Below are positions 17,231 through 24,816 of a DNA stretch of 64,000 nucleotides, piece by piece. Positions within the stretch are counted from its first letter, which is position 1. Each line of letters opens with the position of its first letter. The stretch lies in the NCBI GenBank assembly GCA_963717135.1, contig CAVQVN010000009.1:372001-436000 (forward strand), written 5' to 3'. The notes beneath the pieces were generated by a model that saw nothing but the letters and a program-made list of their open reading frames with translations, had not been told where the DNA came from and did not search any database. Origin of the DNA: UBA4744 sp963717135. GTDB lineage: Bacteria; Actinomycetota; Acidimicrobiia; Spongiisociales; UBA4744. The position numbers and the translations under genes were made by a program.

Positions 17231-17914
17231 GTGGAGGAGAACTACGACAGGGAGCTTGCCCGGGTCATCGACCATACGCTGCTTCGGACGGACGCCAGGA
17301 AAGAGGACTTCGACCGCGTCTGTGAGGAGGCGAAGCGATACCACTTCAGGTCGGTGTGCGTTTTCTCGGGCGACGTCGAGTACGTGGCCCGGAAGCTCGA
17401 GGGGTCGGACGTGATCCCCATAGCCGTGGTGGGTTTTCCCCACGGTCAGATGACCCCGGTCGCCAAGGCCTTCGAAGCTCAGGATGCCATCGAGAACCGC
17501 GGCGCCAAGGAGATCGACATGGTGATCCACGTCAGCGCCGTCAAGAGCAAGCACTACATCCTCGTCTTCGAGGACATCCAGCAGGTGGTCAAGGCGTGCG
17601 GCGACGTGCCCGTCAAGGTCATCATCGAAACGGCCCTCCTCACGAACACGGAGAAGATCGCCGCCTGCGTGCTGGCCAAAACCGCCGGAGCGCGTTTCAT
17701 CAAGACCTCCACCGGCAAGGAGGAGGGCGGAGCGACGGTCGAGGACGTGCGGCTCATGCGCGAGGTTGTCGGCGACGAGGTTCAGATCAAGGCCAGCGGC
17801 GGCGTCAACTCGCGAGAGTTCGCCTACCAACTCCTCGAGGCCGGCGCCGACCGTATCGGCACAAGCAATTCGGTCGCCCTGGTGACGAGCGGAACAGCCG
17901 ACGGCGGCTATTGA
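17231..17914 (+). CDS. deoC: Deoxyribose-phosphate aldolase
   Basis: A 227-residue TIM-barrel aldolase that cleaves 2-deoxyribose-5-phosphate to acetaldehyde and glyceraldehyde-3-phosphate in deoxynucleoside salvage. Visible active-site elements are the catalytic aspartate in 'AKEIDMVIHV', the Schiff-base lysine in 'FIKTSTGKEEGGAT' and the second lysine in 'VQIKASGGV'. The start is the GTG at 17231 because AGGAGGAA lies about ten bases upstream; family members begin with 'RVIDHTLL' close to the N-terminus, as here. It is followed after 28 bases by the DUF1697 gene. Confidence 0.93.
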   Translation: MEENYDRELARVIDHTLLRTDARKEDFDRVCEEAKRYHFRSVCVFSGDVEYVARKLEGSDVIPIAVVGFPHGQMTPVAKAFEAQDAIENRGAKEIDMVIHVSAVKSKHYILVFEDIQQVVKACGDVPVKVIIETALLTNTEKIAACVLAKTAGARFIKTSTGKEEGGATVEDVRLMREVVGDEVQIKASGGVNSREFAYQLLEAGADRIGTSNSVALVTSGTADGGY

Positions 17915-17942
17915 CCGCTTGGGGTGATTAGATCGGAGAGTC

Positions 17943-18479
17943 GTGACAACATTTGTCGCCTTGTTGCGGGGAATCGCCCCCATGAACCCCAACCAACGCA
18001 ACGAGAGACTGCGTGCGGTGTGTGAGGATCTCGGGCTTCGCAAGGTCCGAACTGTGATCTCGAGTGGAAACATCGTGTTCGAGGCCGACACCGACGACGT
18101 TCCAACGCTGGAAGCGAATCTCGAGGCAGCCTGGTTGGACAAGCTCGACTTCAAGAGCACGACAATTATTCGTAGCCGTTGGGATCTCCAGTACCTGACG
18201 GATGCCCACCCCTTCTCTGGCCTCGAGCACGGCAAGACGACCTACCTGCTGGTTACGTTCTTAAAGAGCCCGATCACGGTGGACTTCGCCTTGCCCTACA
18301 TGGTCCCCGACCGTGACTACCGGATCGTCGCGGCCACGCCCCGCGAGTTGTACAGCGTGACCGACACCACCAGGGCCAGGACGCCCGACATGATGGCCTG
18401 GCTCGAAAGCCAATTCGGCAAGGACCTCACCTCGCGAACCTGGCTCACCGTCTCTCGGATTCTCACCAAGATGGGCTGA
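17943..18479 (+). CDS. DUF1697 family protein
   Basis: A 178-residue DUF1697 protein beginning 'TTFVALLRGIAPMNPNQRNE' and containing the family phrases 'VRTVISSGNIVFEAD' and 'TTIIRSRWDLQYL'. The C-terminal 'ARTPDMMAWLESQFGKDLTS' and 'RTWLTVSRILTKMG' match the conserved end. GTG start. The function of the family is unknown. Full length. Confidence 0.88.
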   Translation: MTTFVALLRGIAPMNPNQRNERLRAVCEDLGLRKVRTVISSGNIVFEADTDDVPTLEANLEAAWLDKLDFKSTTIIRSRWDLQYLTDAHPFSGLEHGKTTYLLVTFLKSPITVDFALPYMVPDRDYRIVAATPRELYSVTDTTRARTPDMMAWLESQFGKDLTSRTWLTVSRILTKMG

Positions 18480-18756
18480 TGGGTCACTCGAGGCTGGACA
18501 ATCGGTACGGGCAACTCGGTCACGGGCAGACCGCCGAAGGCGTATACAGACCGCCGGTTTCCCATTCTCCTCGAGGACTCCCTGCGTAGGCCAGACGACC
18601 GCGAACTTCTGGCCGGCGGGATCGTCGGCTTCCTGACGGCCTGACCGTGTTTTCAGGAGGGACCTCGGACACGGCTTCATCGAGTCTTCACACGGTTCCC
18701 ATCCTCACTCGATACTCATATTCGATAATTCGTATATGTTCGAGAAAGGAACAATC

Positions 18757-19158
18757 ATGAAGAAGACCATCGGTCTCCTCCTCGTCGTGGGTTTGCTGGT
18801 CGGCATCCTGGCGACGGCAGCCTTCGCTGCGACTCCCGGTGACGGAATTCGCGATCTGATCGGATCGGGCAACGGTCATGCCTGGGGCGCCGACGCCGAA
18901 GATCGAGCCGCCCATTTCATCGACGCCGACGGCAACGGCGTGTGCGACAACTTCGTCGATGAGGACGGCGACGGCATCAACGACCTGCGCGGCACCCTCG
19001 GGGGCAGCGGCAACGGCCCGCACGGTTTCGGCGACTGTGACAGCAGCGGCTTCGTCGACGAAGACGGCGACGGTGTCTGCGACAACGCCGGCCGCGGCAC
19101 CGGCTATAACCGCAGGGGCGGCAACGGCCAAGGCAACGTTCACGACCGCACCGGCTAA
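18757..19158 (+). CDS. Small secreted protein with calcium-binding DxDxDG loops
   Basis: A 133-residue exported protein. The signal peptide 'KKTIGLLLVVGLLVGILATA' ends about residue 25. The mature part is Gly/Asp/Asn-rich and carries three calcium-loop-like segments: 'DADGNGVCDN', 'DEDGDGINDL' and 'DEDGDGVCDN', resembling thrombospondin type-3 or dockerin loops rather than full EF-hands. The ATG at 18757 has AAAGGA upstream; the one at 18736 would add seven residues before the signal peptide. A strong hairpin follows at 19187-19218, so it is probably monocistronic. The role is unknown. Confidence 0.7.
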   Translation: MKKTIGLLLVVGLLVGILATAAFAATPGDGIRDLIGSGNGHAWGADAEDRAAHFIDADGNGVCDNFVDEDGDGINDLRGTLGGSGNGPHGFGDCDSSGFVDEDGDGVCDNAGRGTGYNRRGGNGQGNVHDRTG

Positions 19159-19186
19159 CCGGGCTGCCATTTTCGGTCCATCAATG

Positions 19187-19218
19187 CAGGATGCTCCCCC
19201 ACCCGGGGGAGCATCCTG
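19187..19218 (+). terminator. Strong hairpin terminator
   Basis: CAGGATGCTCCCCC (19187-19200) pairs perfectly with GGGGGAGCATCCTG (19205-19218) across the four-base loop ACCC, giving a 14-bp stem 28 bases after the stop of the secreted calcium-loop gene. No T-run follows, which is common in actinobacterial terminators. Confidence 0.75.
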
Positions 19219-19357
19219 AACAATCAGATAGCAACGTCGGTTTCTATCAAGCCCTCGATGTGGTTGATGGCCCGAAGCCCCCGGTAGGTCCGAGGCTGCC
19301 GGGCACATGCTTCGATCGGTACGATGGGCGGAACTGAGCCCGCAGGAGGCCTCCATC

Positions 19358-19906
19358 GTGAACGTCCTTGTTGCCTACGCCACCCGCCACGGTGCCACCG
19401 CCGGCATTGCCGAACGCATCGCCGACGGTCTTCGCTCAGACGGACACGAGGCGGAAGCGCATCTTGCCGGCGACATCTCCGATCTCGCTCCGTACGACGC
19501 CTTCGTCATCGGCAGCGCCGCCTACATGTTCCGCTGGCTCAAGGAAGCCGCCAGGTTCGCCAAGCGCCATACGGCGACCCTCGCCCGGCATCCGGTCTGG
19601 CTGTTCAGCAGTGGCCCGGTAGGCACCGACCTGGTCGACGACCAGGGGCGTGACATCTTCGAAGCGACCCGTCCGAAGGAGTTCGACGAACTGCAACCGG
19701 TGCTCAAACCAAGGGGCGAGAAGGTCTTCTTCGGTGCCTTCGACCCCGACGCTCCCCCGGTGGGGTTCGCCGAGCGGTTCGTCGGTCTCCTGCCGGCCTC
19801 CGCCAAGGATTCGATGCCGGCCGGTGACTTCCGCGACTGGCCGGCCATCGACGCCTGGGCTGCCGAGATCGCTGCTGAACTCCGGGCGCTCGAAGCTGCC
19901 GGATAG
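19358..19906 (+). CDS. Flavodoxin-domain protein (HemG-like)
   Basis: A 182-residue flavodoxin-fold protein. The FMN-phosphate loop 'VAYATRHGATAGIAERIAD' is at the N-terminus, with 'YDAFVIGSAAYMFRWLKEA' and 'HPVWLFSSGPVGTDLVDD' typical of the flavodoxin_5/protoporphyrinogen-oxidase-like group. The GTG at 19358 is chosen because AGGAGG lies upstream and the fold begins immediately. It likely binds FMN and moves electrons. Whether it oxidises protoporphyrinogen cannot be told, and no haem genes are nearby. Confidence 0.8.
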   Translation: MNVLVAYATRHGATAGIAERIADGLRSDGHEAEAHLAGDISDLAPYDAFVIGSAAYMFRWLKEAARFAKRHTATLARHPVWLFSSGPVGTDLVDDQGRDIFEATRPKEFDELQPVLKPRGEKVFFGAFDPDAPPVGFAERFVGLLPASAKDSMPAGDFRDWPAIDAWAAEIAAELRALEAAG

Positions 19907-19986
19907 GCACCGGGCGAATCAACTGCGGCTCGGCCGCTCAACCGGGTGGCTCGGCGGTGGCGATGCTTCACTAACAATCGGCGGAG

Positions 19987-20365
19987 TCAGGGCACCTCGA
20001 CGGCGCAGGGCAGACCCGGAAGGCTCGCCAGTTTGCGGTCGGTGGTCACCAAGGGTGCGTCGAGGACCGCCGCCAGCGCCAGGTAGGCAGCGTCGTAGGC
20101 CGACACTCGCTCGCGCAACGACCACGCGACTCGAAGCAGCGGCGTGTGGGGATGCCGATGGATGTCGCTTTGTTCCAACATATTCAGTCGCACTGGTTGC
20201 CCGCTGCGGGTCGAGGCGGCCGGTGCCGACCAACCGACGCAGGGCGCCTAGCACCTCGACGTCGAGAAGGTGGGGAGCGTGGATGTCCTCGTCAACCAGC
20301 CGGCCGGCGATGTCACGCCGGCCGTCGACGGCGTCGATGAACGCCGCCGCATCGATAACGATCAC
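19987..20365 (-). pseudogene. PIN-domain toxin (VapC-like), frameshifted
   Basis: The N-terminal half starts at a GTG (20365): 'VIDAAAFIDAV' with the first PIN aspartate, then 'DIHAPHLLDVEVLGALRRLV'. The C-terminal half, 'RHPHTPLLRVAWSLRERVSA' and 'YDAAYLALAAVLDAPLVTTD' with the remaining acidic residues, lies in a frame one base offset. The shift falls at about 20193-20240 and corresponds to one extra base or two missing bases. As written the toxin cannot be made whole. The GTG overlaps the ancestral stop of the antitoxin frame (GTGA), the normal operon arrangement. Confidence 0.8.
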
Positions 20366-20586
20366 GTGCGGCGACCCGCTCGCACCGCGGCCGCCGCTTC
20401 CCCGCTCTGCAGAGAGGGATCATTGCCCAGCTCGGAGACCAGCTCACCCAGCGGTCAACGAGCGACGACACGAACCAGTTCTGCGTTGAGGAAGTCGGAC
20501 AGACTCATTCCGGCCCGGGCGGCCCGCACCTTCAATTCGCGGTGCACGTCTTCCGGTACGTTGCGGATCTGGATCATCTTGCTCAT
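20362..20586 (-). pseudogene. VapB/FitA-type antitoxin with in-frame stop
   Basis: The frame from the ATG at 20586 encodes a ribbon-helix-helix antitoxin ('SKMIQIRNVPEDVHRELKVR', 'AGMSLSDFLNAELVRVVAR') and meets TGA at codon 44 (20455-20457). Beyond it the same frame continues for 30 codons ('PLGELVSELGNDP', then 'EAAAAVRAGRRT') to a second TGA that overlaps the toxin GTG. Full-length antitoxins of this type are about 75-85 residues, so the first TGA looks like a nonsense mutation that removes the toxin-binding tail. A DNA-binding stub may still be made. Confidence 0.7.
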
Positions 20587-20701
20587 CCCTTCACGATACT
20601 GCATGTGTATCACATGTGTTGGTGTGGTCCACATGAATCAACGTATCAAAAGGGTACGACACAAGGAGCCCCGCTACCGCACCGCCGGGTGCGCGGCTCA
20701 G

Positions 20702-21160
20702 CTACTCGGCGACCGTTTTGAGCTGCGCCAGGCCCTTCTCGAAGTCGGGACCGATCATCTTGTCCATGCTGCGGAAGATGCCCATCACCCGGAGCATCAA
20801 AGTATTGGCCCCGGTCATGGTCCAGGTCACCCGGGTCGTCTCGCCCTCGGGTTGGAGGTCGAAAGCGGTGACGCTGCTCGACTTGAAGGGTTTGAGGAAA
20901 TCGAGGGCGACCTTTACCCGGGAAGGCTCCACGGCCTCGATGATCTCCATGCGCCCCTCACCGACCCGACGGTTCCCGGACCAGGCGTACTTGGCACCCA
21001 GGCCGGAGTCGGCCCCGGAGTAGGTTCGCGACTGGTCGGGATCGAGACCCTCCCAGGGGGACCAATCCGTCCAGTTGTGAAAGTCGACTATATGCGAGTA
21101 GACGGATGCGACGGGCGCTTTGATACTGGTGGACCGTTCAACGGTGTATGTGTTTGCCAT
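20702..21160 (-). CDS. SRPBCC family protein (polyketide cyclase/dehydrase-like)
   Basis: A 152-residue START-like protein. 'YTVERSTSIKAPVASVYSHI' and 'VDFHNWTDWSPWEGLDP' are the typical first strand and helix; 'SRVKVALDFLKPF' and 'TRVTWTMTGANTLMLRVMGI' form the later strands; the C-terminal helix 'GPDFEKGLAQLKTVAE' closes the cavity. These proteins bind hydrophobic ligands, and this one's ligand is unknown. The start at 21160 is set by homology of the first strand; the frame remains open upstream. Full length for the family. Confidence 0.85.
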   Translation of the reverse strand: MANTYTVERSTSIKAPVASVYSHIVDFHNWTDWSPWEGLDPDQSRTYSGADSGLGAKYAWSGNRRVGEGRMEIIEAVEPSRVKVALDFLKPFKSSSVTAFDLQPEGETTRVTWTMTGANTLMLRVMGIFRSMDKMIGPDFEKGLAQLKTVAE

Positions 21161-21248
21161 CGACGGAGAATAATCAGACGAGACTTTTAGGCCTCGTGGT
21201 AGCCGCCACCCGGCGGGCCCGTCGTCGTCCGTTCTGCCGGGATGCGCA

Positions 21249-22358
21249 ATGGCTACCCTACGAAGGCTGATGAAGACCCCGACCGACGCCGAGGTTCGCG
21301 AGGCGCTGGCCACCTTCGCCCTGCCCGGGAAGCTGACCGGATTGCGCCCGCTGAAACGGGGCCACATCCACGACACCTTCGTCTCCGAGTGGAACGACGG
21401 TGGCACGCCCCACGCCTTCATTCACCAGCGCATGAACCAGGAGGTCTTTCCCGATCTGGAGCTCCTGATGGCCAACATCCGCCGGGTTAGCGAGCACCTA
21501 GTCGGCAAGCAGAGAACGGCCGGCGGCGACGGCTTCGAGCCGCTGCAGCTGGTCCGAACGGCGCTCGGCGAGAACCACGCCACGACGACCTCCGGCGCCT
21601 GGCGCACGTTCGTGTTCATCCGCGACACCTCCTCCCACGACCGTTGCTCCGGCCCCGACCAGGCCTTCGAGGCCGCCCGGGCCTTCGGCTGGTTCCAGGC
21701 CCAGCTGCGCGACCTGCCACCCGGGAAGCTGGGTGAGACCCTGCCGCAATATTTCAGTTCGCCCCACCGCTACGGGCAGTTCCGCGCCGCCCTGGCGAGC
21801 GCCACCGACGAGCGCAAACGATCGGCCGGCGACGCCATCGGCTTCGCCCGGGAACGCGAACCCATGGTGGCCGTCATCGCCGGCCAGCTCGACTCGGGAG
21901 CCATACCGAGGCGCGTCGTGCACGGCGACACGAAGCTCAACAACATCCTGTTCGACGACGCCACCGGCAAAGCCCGGGCCATTGTCGACCTGGACACGTG
22001 CATGGCGGGCTATTCGCTATACGACTTCGGCGACCTCGTGCGCTTCACCGCAGCCACCAGCGTCGAGGACGAACAAGACCTGACCCGCGTCGGCACCGAC
22101 CTCGAGCTCTACCGGGCGCTGGCCGAGGGCTATCTTTCGACGGCCGGAGAGTTCCTCCTGCCGGCCGAGGTCGAGCTGATGCCGTTTGCGGCTCGGTTGG
22201 TCACTTTCACCATCGGCCTGCGCTTTCTGACCGACCACCTGGCCGGTGACGTGTACTTCAAGATCGAGCGCCCCGGCCACAACCTCGATCGGGCCCGTGT
22301 GCAGTTCGAGATGGTGCGCTTCATGGAGCAGCACGAAGCCGACATGCGCGGGCTCTAA
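21249..22358 (+). CDS. Aminoglycoside phosphotransferase-fold kinase (N-acetylhexosamine kinase-like)
   Basis: A 369-residue APH-fold small-molecule kinase. The catalytic loop 'RRVVHGDTKLNNILFD' (HGD with metal-binding Asn) is near residue 220, and the second metal aspartate is in 'AIVDLDTCMAGYSLYDFGD'. The N-terminal 'LRPLKRGHIHDTFVSEW' is the ATP-binding strand region. The wording around HGDTKLNN and the overall length resemble NahK-type N-acetylhexosamine 1-kinases more than antibiotic kinases. A role in amino-sugar salvage would fit nagA/nagB at 38-42 kb, but they are distant. ATG start; monocistronic. Confidence 0.75.
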   Translation: MATLRRLMKTPTDAEVREALATFALPGKLTGLRPLKRGHIHDTFVSEWNDGGTPHAFIHQRMNQEVFPDLELLMANIRRVSEHLVGKQRTAGGDGFEPLQLVRTALGENHATTTSGAWRTFVFIRDTSSHDRCSGPDQAFEAARAFGWFQAQLRDLPPGKLGETLPQYFSSPHRYGQFRAALASATDERKRSAGDAIGFAREREPMVAVIAGQLDSGAIPRRVVHGDTKLNNILFDDATGKARAIVDLDTCMAGYSLYDFGDLVRFTAATSVEDEQDLTRVGTDLELYRALAEGYLSTAGEFLLPAEVELMPFAARLVTFTIGLRFLTDHLAGDVYFKIERPGHNLDRARVQFEMVRFMEQHEADMRGL

Positions 22359-22438
22359 CAAGGCCGCGCCCTACGGTTTACGGATTGAGCCACCCTCAGC
22401 CGGACCCGCACCAGCCTGTCCCCCGACCACGACTCCTC

Positions 22439-23158
22439 TCAACCGATCGACGCCACGAAGCGGCGGAAAGCTGCGGCGGCTCCAGACTGGATGGGGGCAG
22501 CATGCCCGAACACCGCCTTCTCGAAGTCAAACTCGGCTATGTGCCGAAGGCTGGCGTCGAAGGTCGGCTCGGCCCGGTTCATATAGCCGCGGCGTACTTC
22601 GCCCTTCTTCGCCACCGCAGCATCGCCGACGATCAGCAAGCCGCCGTCACGATCGAGGAGGAAGCTGACGTGTCCGGGCGTGTGGCCCGGAGTGTCGATC
22701 ACCCGCAGGTCCTCGGGGAGTCGACCTTCGACTCCTTCCCCGATGATGTGCTCGACGGCGACCGGAGGATGGGTGGGCAACAGTCGCATGATCGGCTTGA
22801 GGAACGGGAGGCGGTCCGCTACCGGAGGCGGAGGCGGCCTCACCTCGCCGCGCACCGCGGCAACGTCTTTCGCCGATGCATAGACGGCAGCACCCGACGC
22901 ATCCTTCACGGCAGCGGCGCTCCCCACGTGATCGTCATGGGAGTGCGTCAGAACGATCGCCGACACGTCAGAGATCGAACGCCCGATCTCGGCGAGGGAC
23001 CTCGTGATCAGATGCTCGCGCTTGGGCAGGAGCGTGTCGATGAGGGTCACGCCCTCATCGCCGTCGATCACGTAGGCGCTGGAGTATCCGAGCCGGATCC
23101 GATACACCCCGACGTATCCGGCCGAGATCCGATACACCCCGGAGATGATCGAGTCCAT
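22439..23158 (-). CDS. MBL-fold metallo-hydrolase
   Basis: A 239-residue metallo-beta-lactamase-fold protein. The zinc motif is 'LTHSHDDHVGSAAAVKDA' (HxHxDH), with 'DTPGHTPGHVSFLLDRDGG' (third histidine) and 'LLIVGDAAV' (bridging aspartate). These residues are intact, so hydrolase activity is likely. The substrate is open: the subgroup includes lactonases and glyoxalase II-like enzymes. The start at 23158 is the ATG just before 'DSIISGVYRI'. It is convergent with the kinase gene. Confidence 0.85.
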   Translation of the reverse strand: MDSIISGVYRISAGYVGVYRIRLGYSSAYVIDGDEGVTLIDTLLPKREHLITRSLAEIGRSISDVSAIVLTHSHDDHVGSAAAVKDASGAAVYASAKDVAAVRGEVRPPPPPVADRLPFLKPIMRLLPTHPPVAVEHIIGEGVEGRLPEDLRVIDTPGHTPGHVSFLLDRDGGLLIVGDAAVAKKGEVRRGYMNRAEPTFDASLRHIAEFDFEKAVFGHAAPIQSGAAAAFRRFVASIG

Positions 23159-23540
23159 GTGGCCGAGCCTACCGGAATGCCGCGGCGCGTCGTGACCGTA
23201 GGTCGGCACAAGCCCGGCCGTCGCGTTTGGTTCTCAATCGACCGCTCGACTCCTCATGACTCGTTCTCCATTTGGACCTCAATCCGACTACCAGGCGGCT
23301 CAACGGCCAGATGCAACGCCTCGGCCAACCGACCCGACAGGTTCCAACGCGAACGCCGTTCCCAGTTCTGTCTGCAGCTCTGGGGGAATTTGATCCCGAT
23401 CGATGGTGTGGCGTGACGGGTAGTGCCGTTTGATCGTGGATACCTGCCTGGCGAACGTTGGTGATACCCGTCCACACCTGCAACCCAGGACTTCACCGGG
23501 ATCGAGGGACTCACGGTCGTCGCCCAAGTCTCGCCGGCCG
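23159..23540. other. Intergenic stretch, possible degenerate leftward frame
   Basis: No intact gene is supported over 382 bases. On the minus strand, a frame with 'TIKRHYPSRHTIDRDQIPPE' and 'LQTELGTAFALEPV' seems to continue after a shift as 'RLAEALHLAVEPPGSRIEVQ', ending at 23254. Together they look more protein-like than chance, but I recognise no family and neither part has a convincing start. It may be a decayed small gene. Confidence 0.2.
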
Positions 23541-23675
23541 CTACTCGACGGGCTCTTCTGCGGGGTCCGGTTCCGGCGCGTGTTCCGGTTTGACAGGAGG
23601 GACGTCCGGCTCCACGAAGTCGGGAGCCTCCAGCGGTTCGACGATGATCACTCGTTCTTGTTCTCCGATGTCCAT
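23541..23675 (-). CDS. Small acidic proline-rich protein
   Basis: A 44-residue frame starting with an ATG inside the last 28 bases of the upstream gene and ending at TAG 23541. It begins 'MDIGEQERVIIVEPLEAPDF' and then becomes a Pro/Glu repeat-like tail ('VKPEHAPEPDPAEEPVE'). The regular composition and the coupled overlap argue for a real gene, but it is short and no family is recognised. Confidence 0.45.
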   Translation of the reverse strand: MDIGEQERVIIVEPLEAPDFVEPDVPPVKPEHAPEPDPAEEPVE

Positions 23676-24502
23676 GCGTGATTCCTTTCCTGTTCTTCCA
23701 GATAACCGATCAGGGAAGCTTTCCGCGGAGCGGCGTCAAAATGGGAAGAGTCGAGATCGCGGGCGATGGTCAACCACCGGGCGGTCGCCTCGGCGTTCCC
23801 GAACAGGTCCCCGAGAAGCTCCCCATCGTCGACGAAGAGCATCTCCCGACCGGGCTGCAGGACTGCGATGGCCAGCACCTCGGCCCGGGCGGCCCGGTAG
23901 CCGAAACGATGCTCGACCACCTTGCCGGACAAACCGACCAACCCGACCGCCACCGGCCGGTCGGTGACCCGATCCGCCTCCATCGTCATCAACAGGTTGC
24001 GGACCTGCTTGGCGGCGTAGATCCCGCAGGCGGGCGGACCGCACCGCCCGTCCGTGTGGGGGACTTCCTGATGGACCTGGGTGGTCAGACAGTCGGCGTC
24101 CTTAATGGACTTCGACCAACGCTGACGGAACCCCAGGAACGTTCCGTCTTTCACGAACCAGTAGCGGAATCCGAGCACCGGAAGCGGCGACCACGCCTCC
24201 CGGAATTTGGTGCGCAGCTCGTCGATCACACCGACCAGAACCAGCTCCCGGCCTTTGTTGAAGCTCTCCAATTCCGACTCCAACCAGCGAAGCTCGTCCG
24301 CCAGCTCCTCTATTTGCTCCCGTAGGTGCTTGGCTCGGAAGCTCCGCCGGTCGGTCGCCCGATCGAGGCCGGCCAGGCGGGGATGTTGCTCCAGCAGGCC
24401 GTAGCGGCGCCGCAGGGTCTGGTATTCGCTCAGCAACCGTTGCACCCGGTCGGGTCGAATCGGGGAATCTGGTGTGCTGTCGGCTGCCGTCAAGCTGCTC
24501 AC
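23648..24502 (-). CDS. Hypothetical protein with coiled coil and Cys-rich CGIYA motif
   Basis: A 284-residue protein from a GTG. Residues ~15-90 are heptad-like and charged ('LREQIEELADELRWLESELE'), suggesting a coiled coil. The centre has 'LTTQVHQEVPHTDGRCG' followed by 'PPACGIYAAKQVRNLL', resembling the 'H..P...C.CGIYA' motif seen in many uncharacterised actinobacterial proteins. The C-terminal third mentions no catalytic signature. It overlaps the small acidic gene by 28 bases, so the two are probably coupled. The function is unknown. Confidence 0.65.
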   Translation of the reverse strand: MSSLTAADSTPDSPIRPDRVQRLLSEYQTLRRRYGLLEQHPRLAGLDRATDRRSFRAKHLREQIEELADELRWLESELESFNKGRELVLVGVIDELRTKFREAWSPLPVLGFRYWFVKDGTFLGFRQRWSKSIKDADCLTTQVHQEVPHTDGRCGPPACGIYAAKQVRNLLMTMEADRVTDRPVAVGLVGLSGKVVEHRFGYRAARAEVLAIAVLQPGREMLFVDDGELLGDLFGNAEATARWLTIARDLDSSHFDAAPRKASLIGYLEEQERNHAWTSENKNE

Positions 24503-24816
24503 TCCCTGGACGTGCCAACGTAGAGAACCGAACAGGTGTTCGCAAGCGAATTACACGATTGTTTTTCGCGCACCCTCAAGAACGCGAAAACCCGGCCTAG
24601 CGGGAGCTCTAGGAGTCACCGTTCACGCTTGCGGATCAAGAACCGCCCCGCAACTTGGAGTTTGGGGTTGGATCGGGCAGGACAGCTCGACCCAGATCAC
24701 CGCCCCTTATCCGCGGTGCGGCGACTACTCCCTAAGGGCGCCCGAATCCGACGTCACGTCCAGTTGCCACCCGTCGACTTCTGCCGATCCGGATGGCGGC
24801 GAGCCGGCAGTCTGGC
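24503..24816. other. Intergenic stretch with no gene seen
   Basis: In these 314 bases I find no credible frame on either strand, no tRNA-like fold and no strong hairpin. CGCAAGCG (24541-24548) and CGCTTGCG further right are short inverted octamers about 80 bases apart, too weak to call. It separates the hypothetical pair from the first of the three membrane-protein paralogues and lacks the spacer repeat found between those copies. Confidence 0.5.

Noticed and set aside
20455..20457. TGA in the antitoxin as a selenocysteine codon
   Set aside because: No SECIS-like hairpin was seen right after the codon, and the family does not use selenocysteine. A nonsense mutation or read error is simpler.
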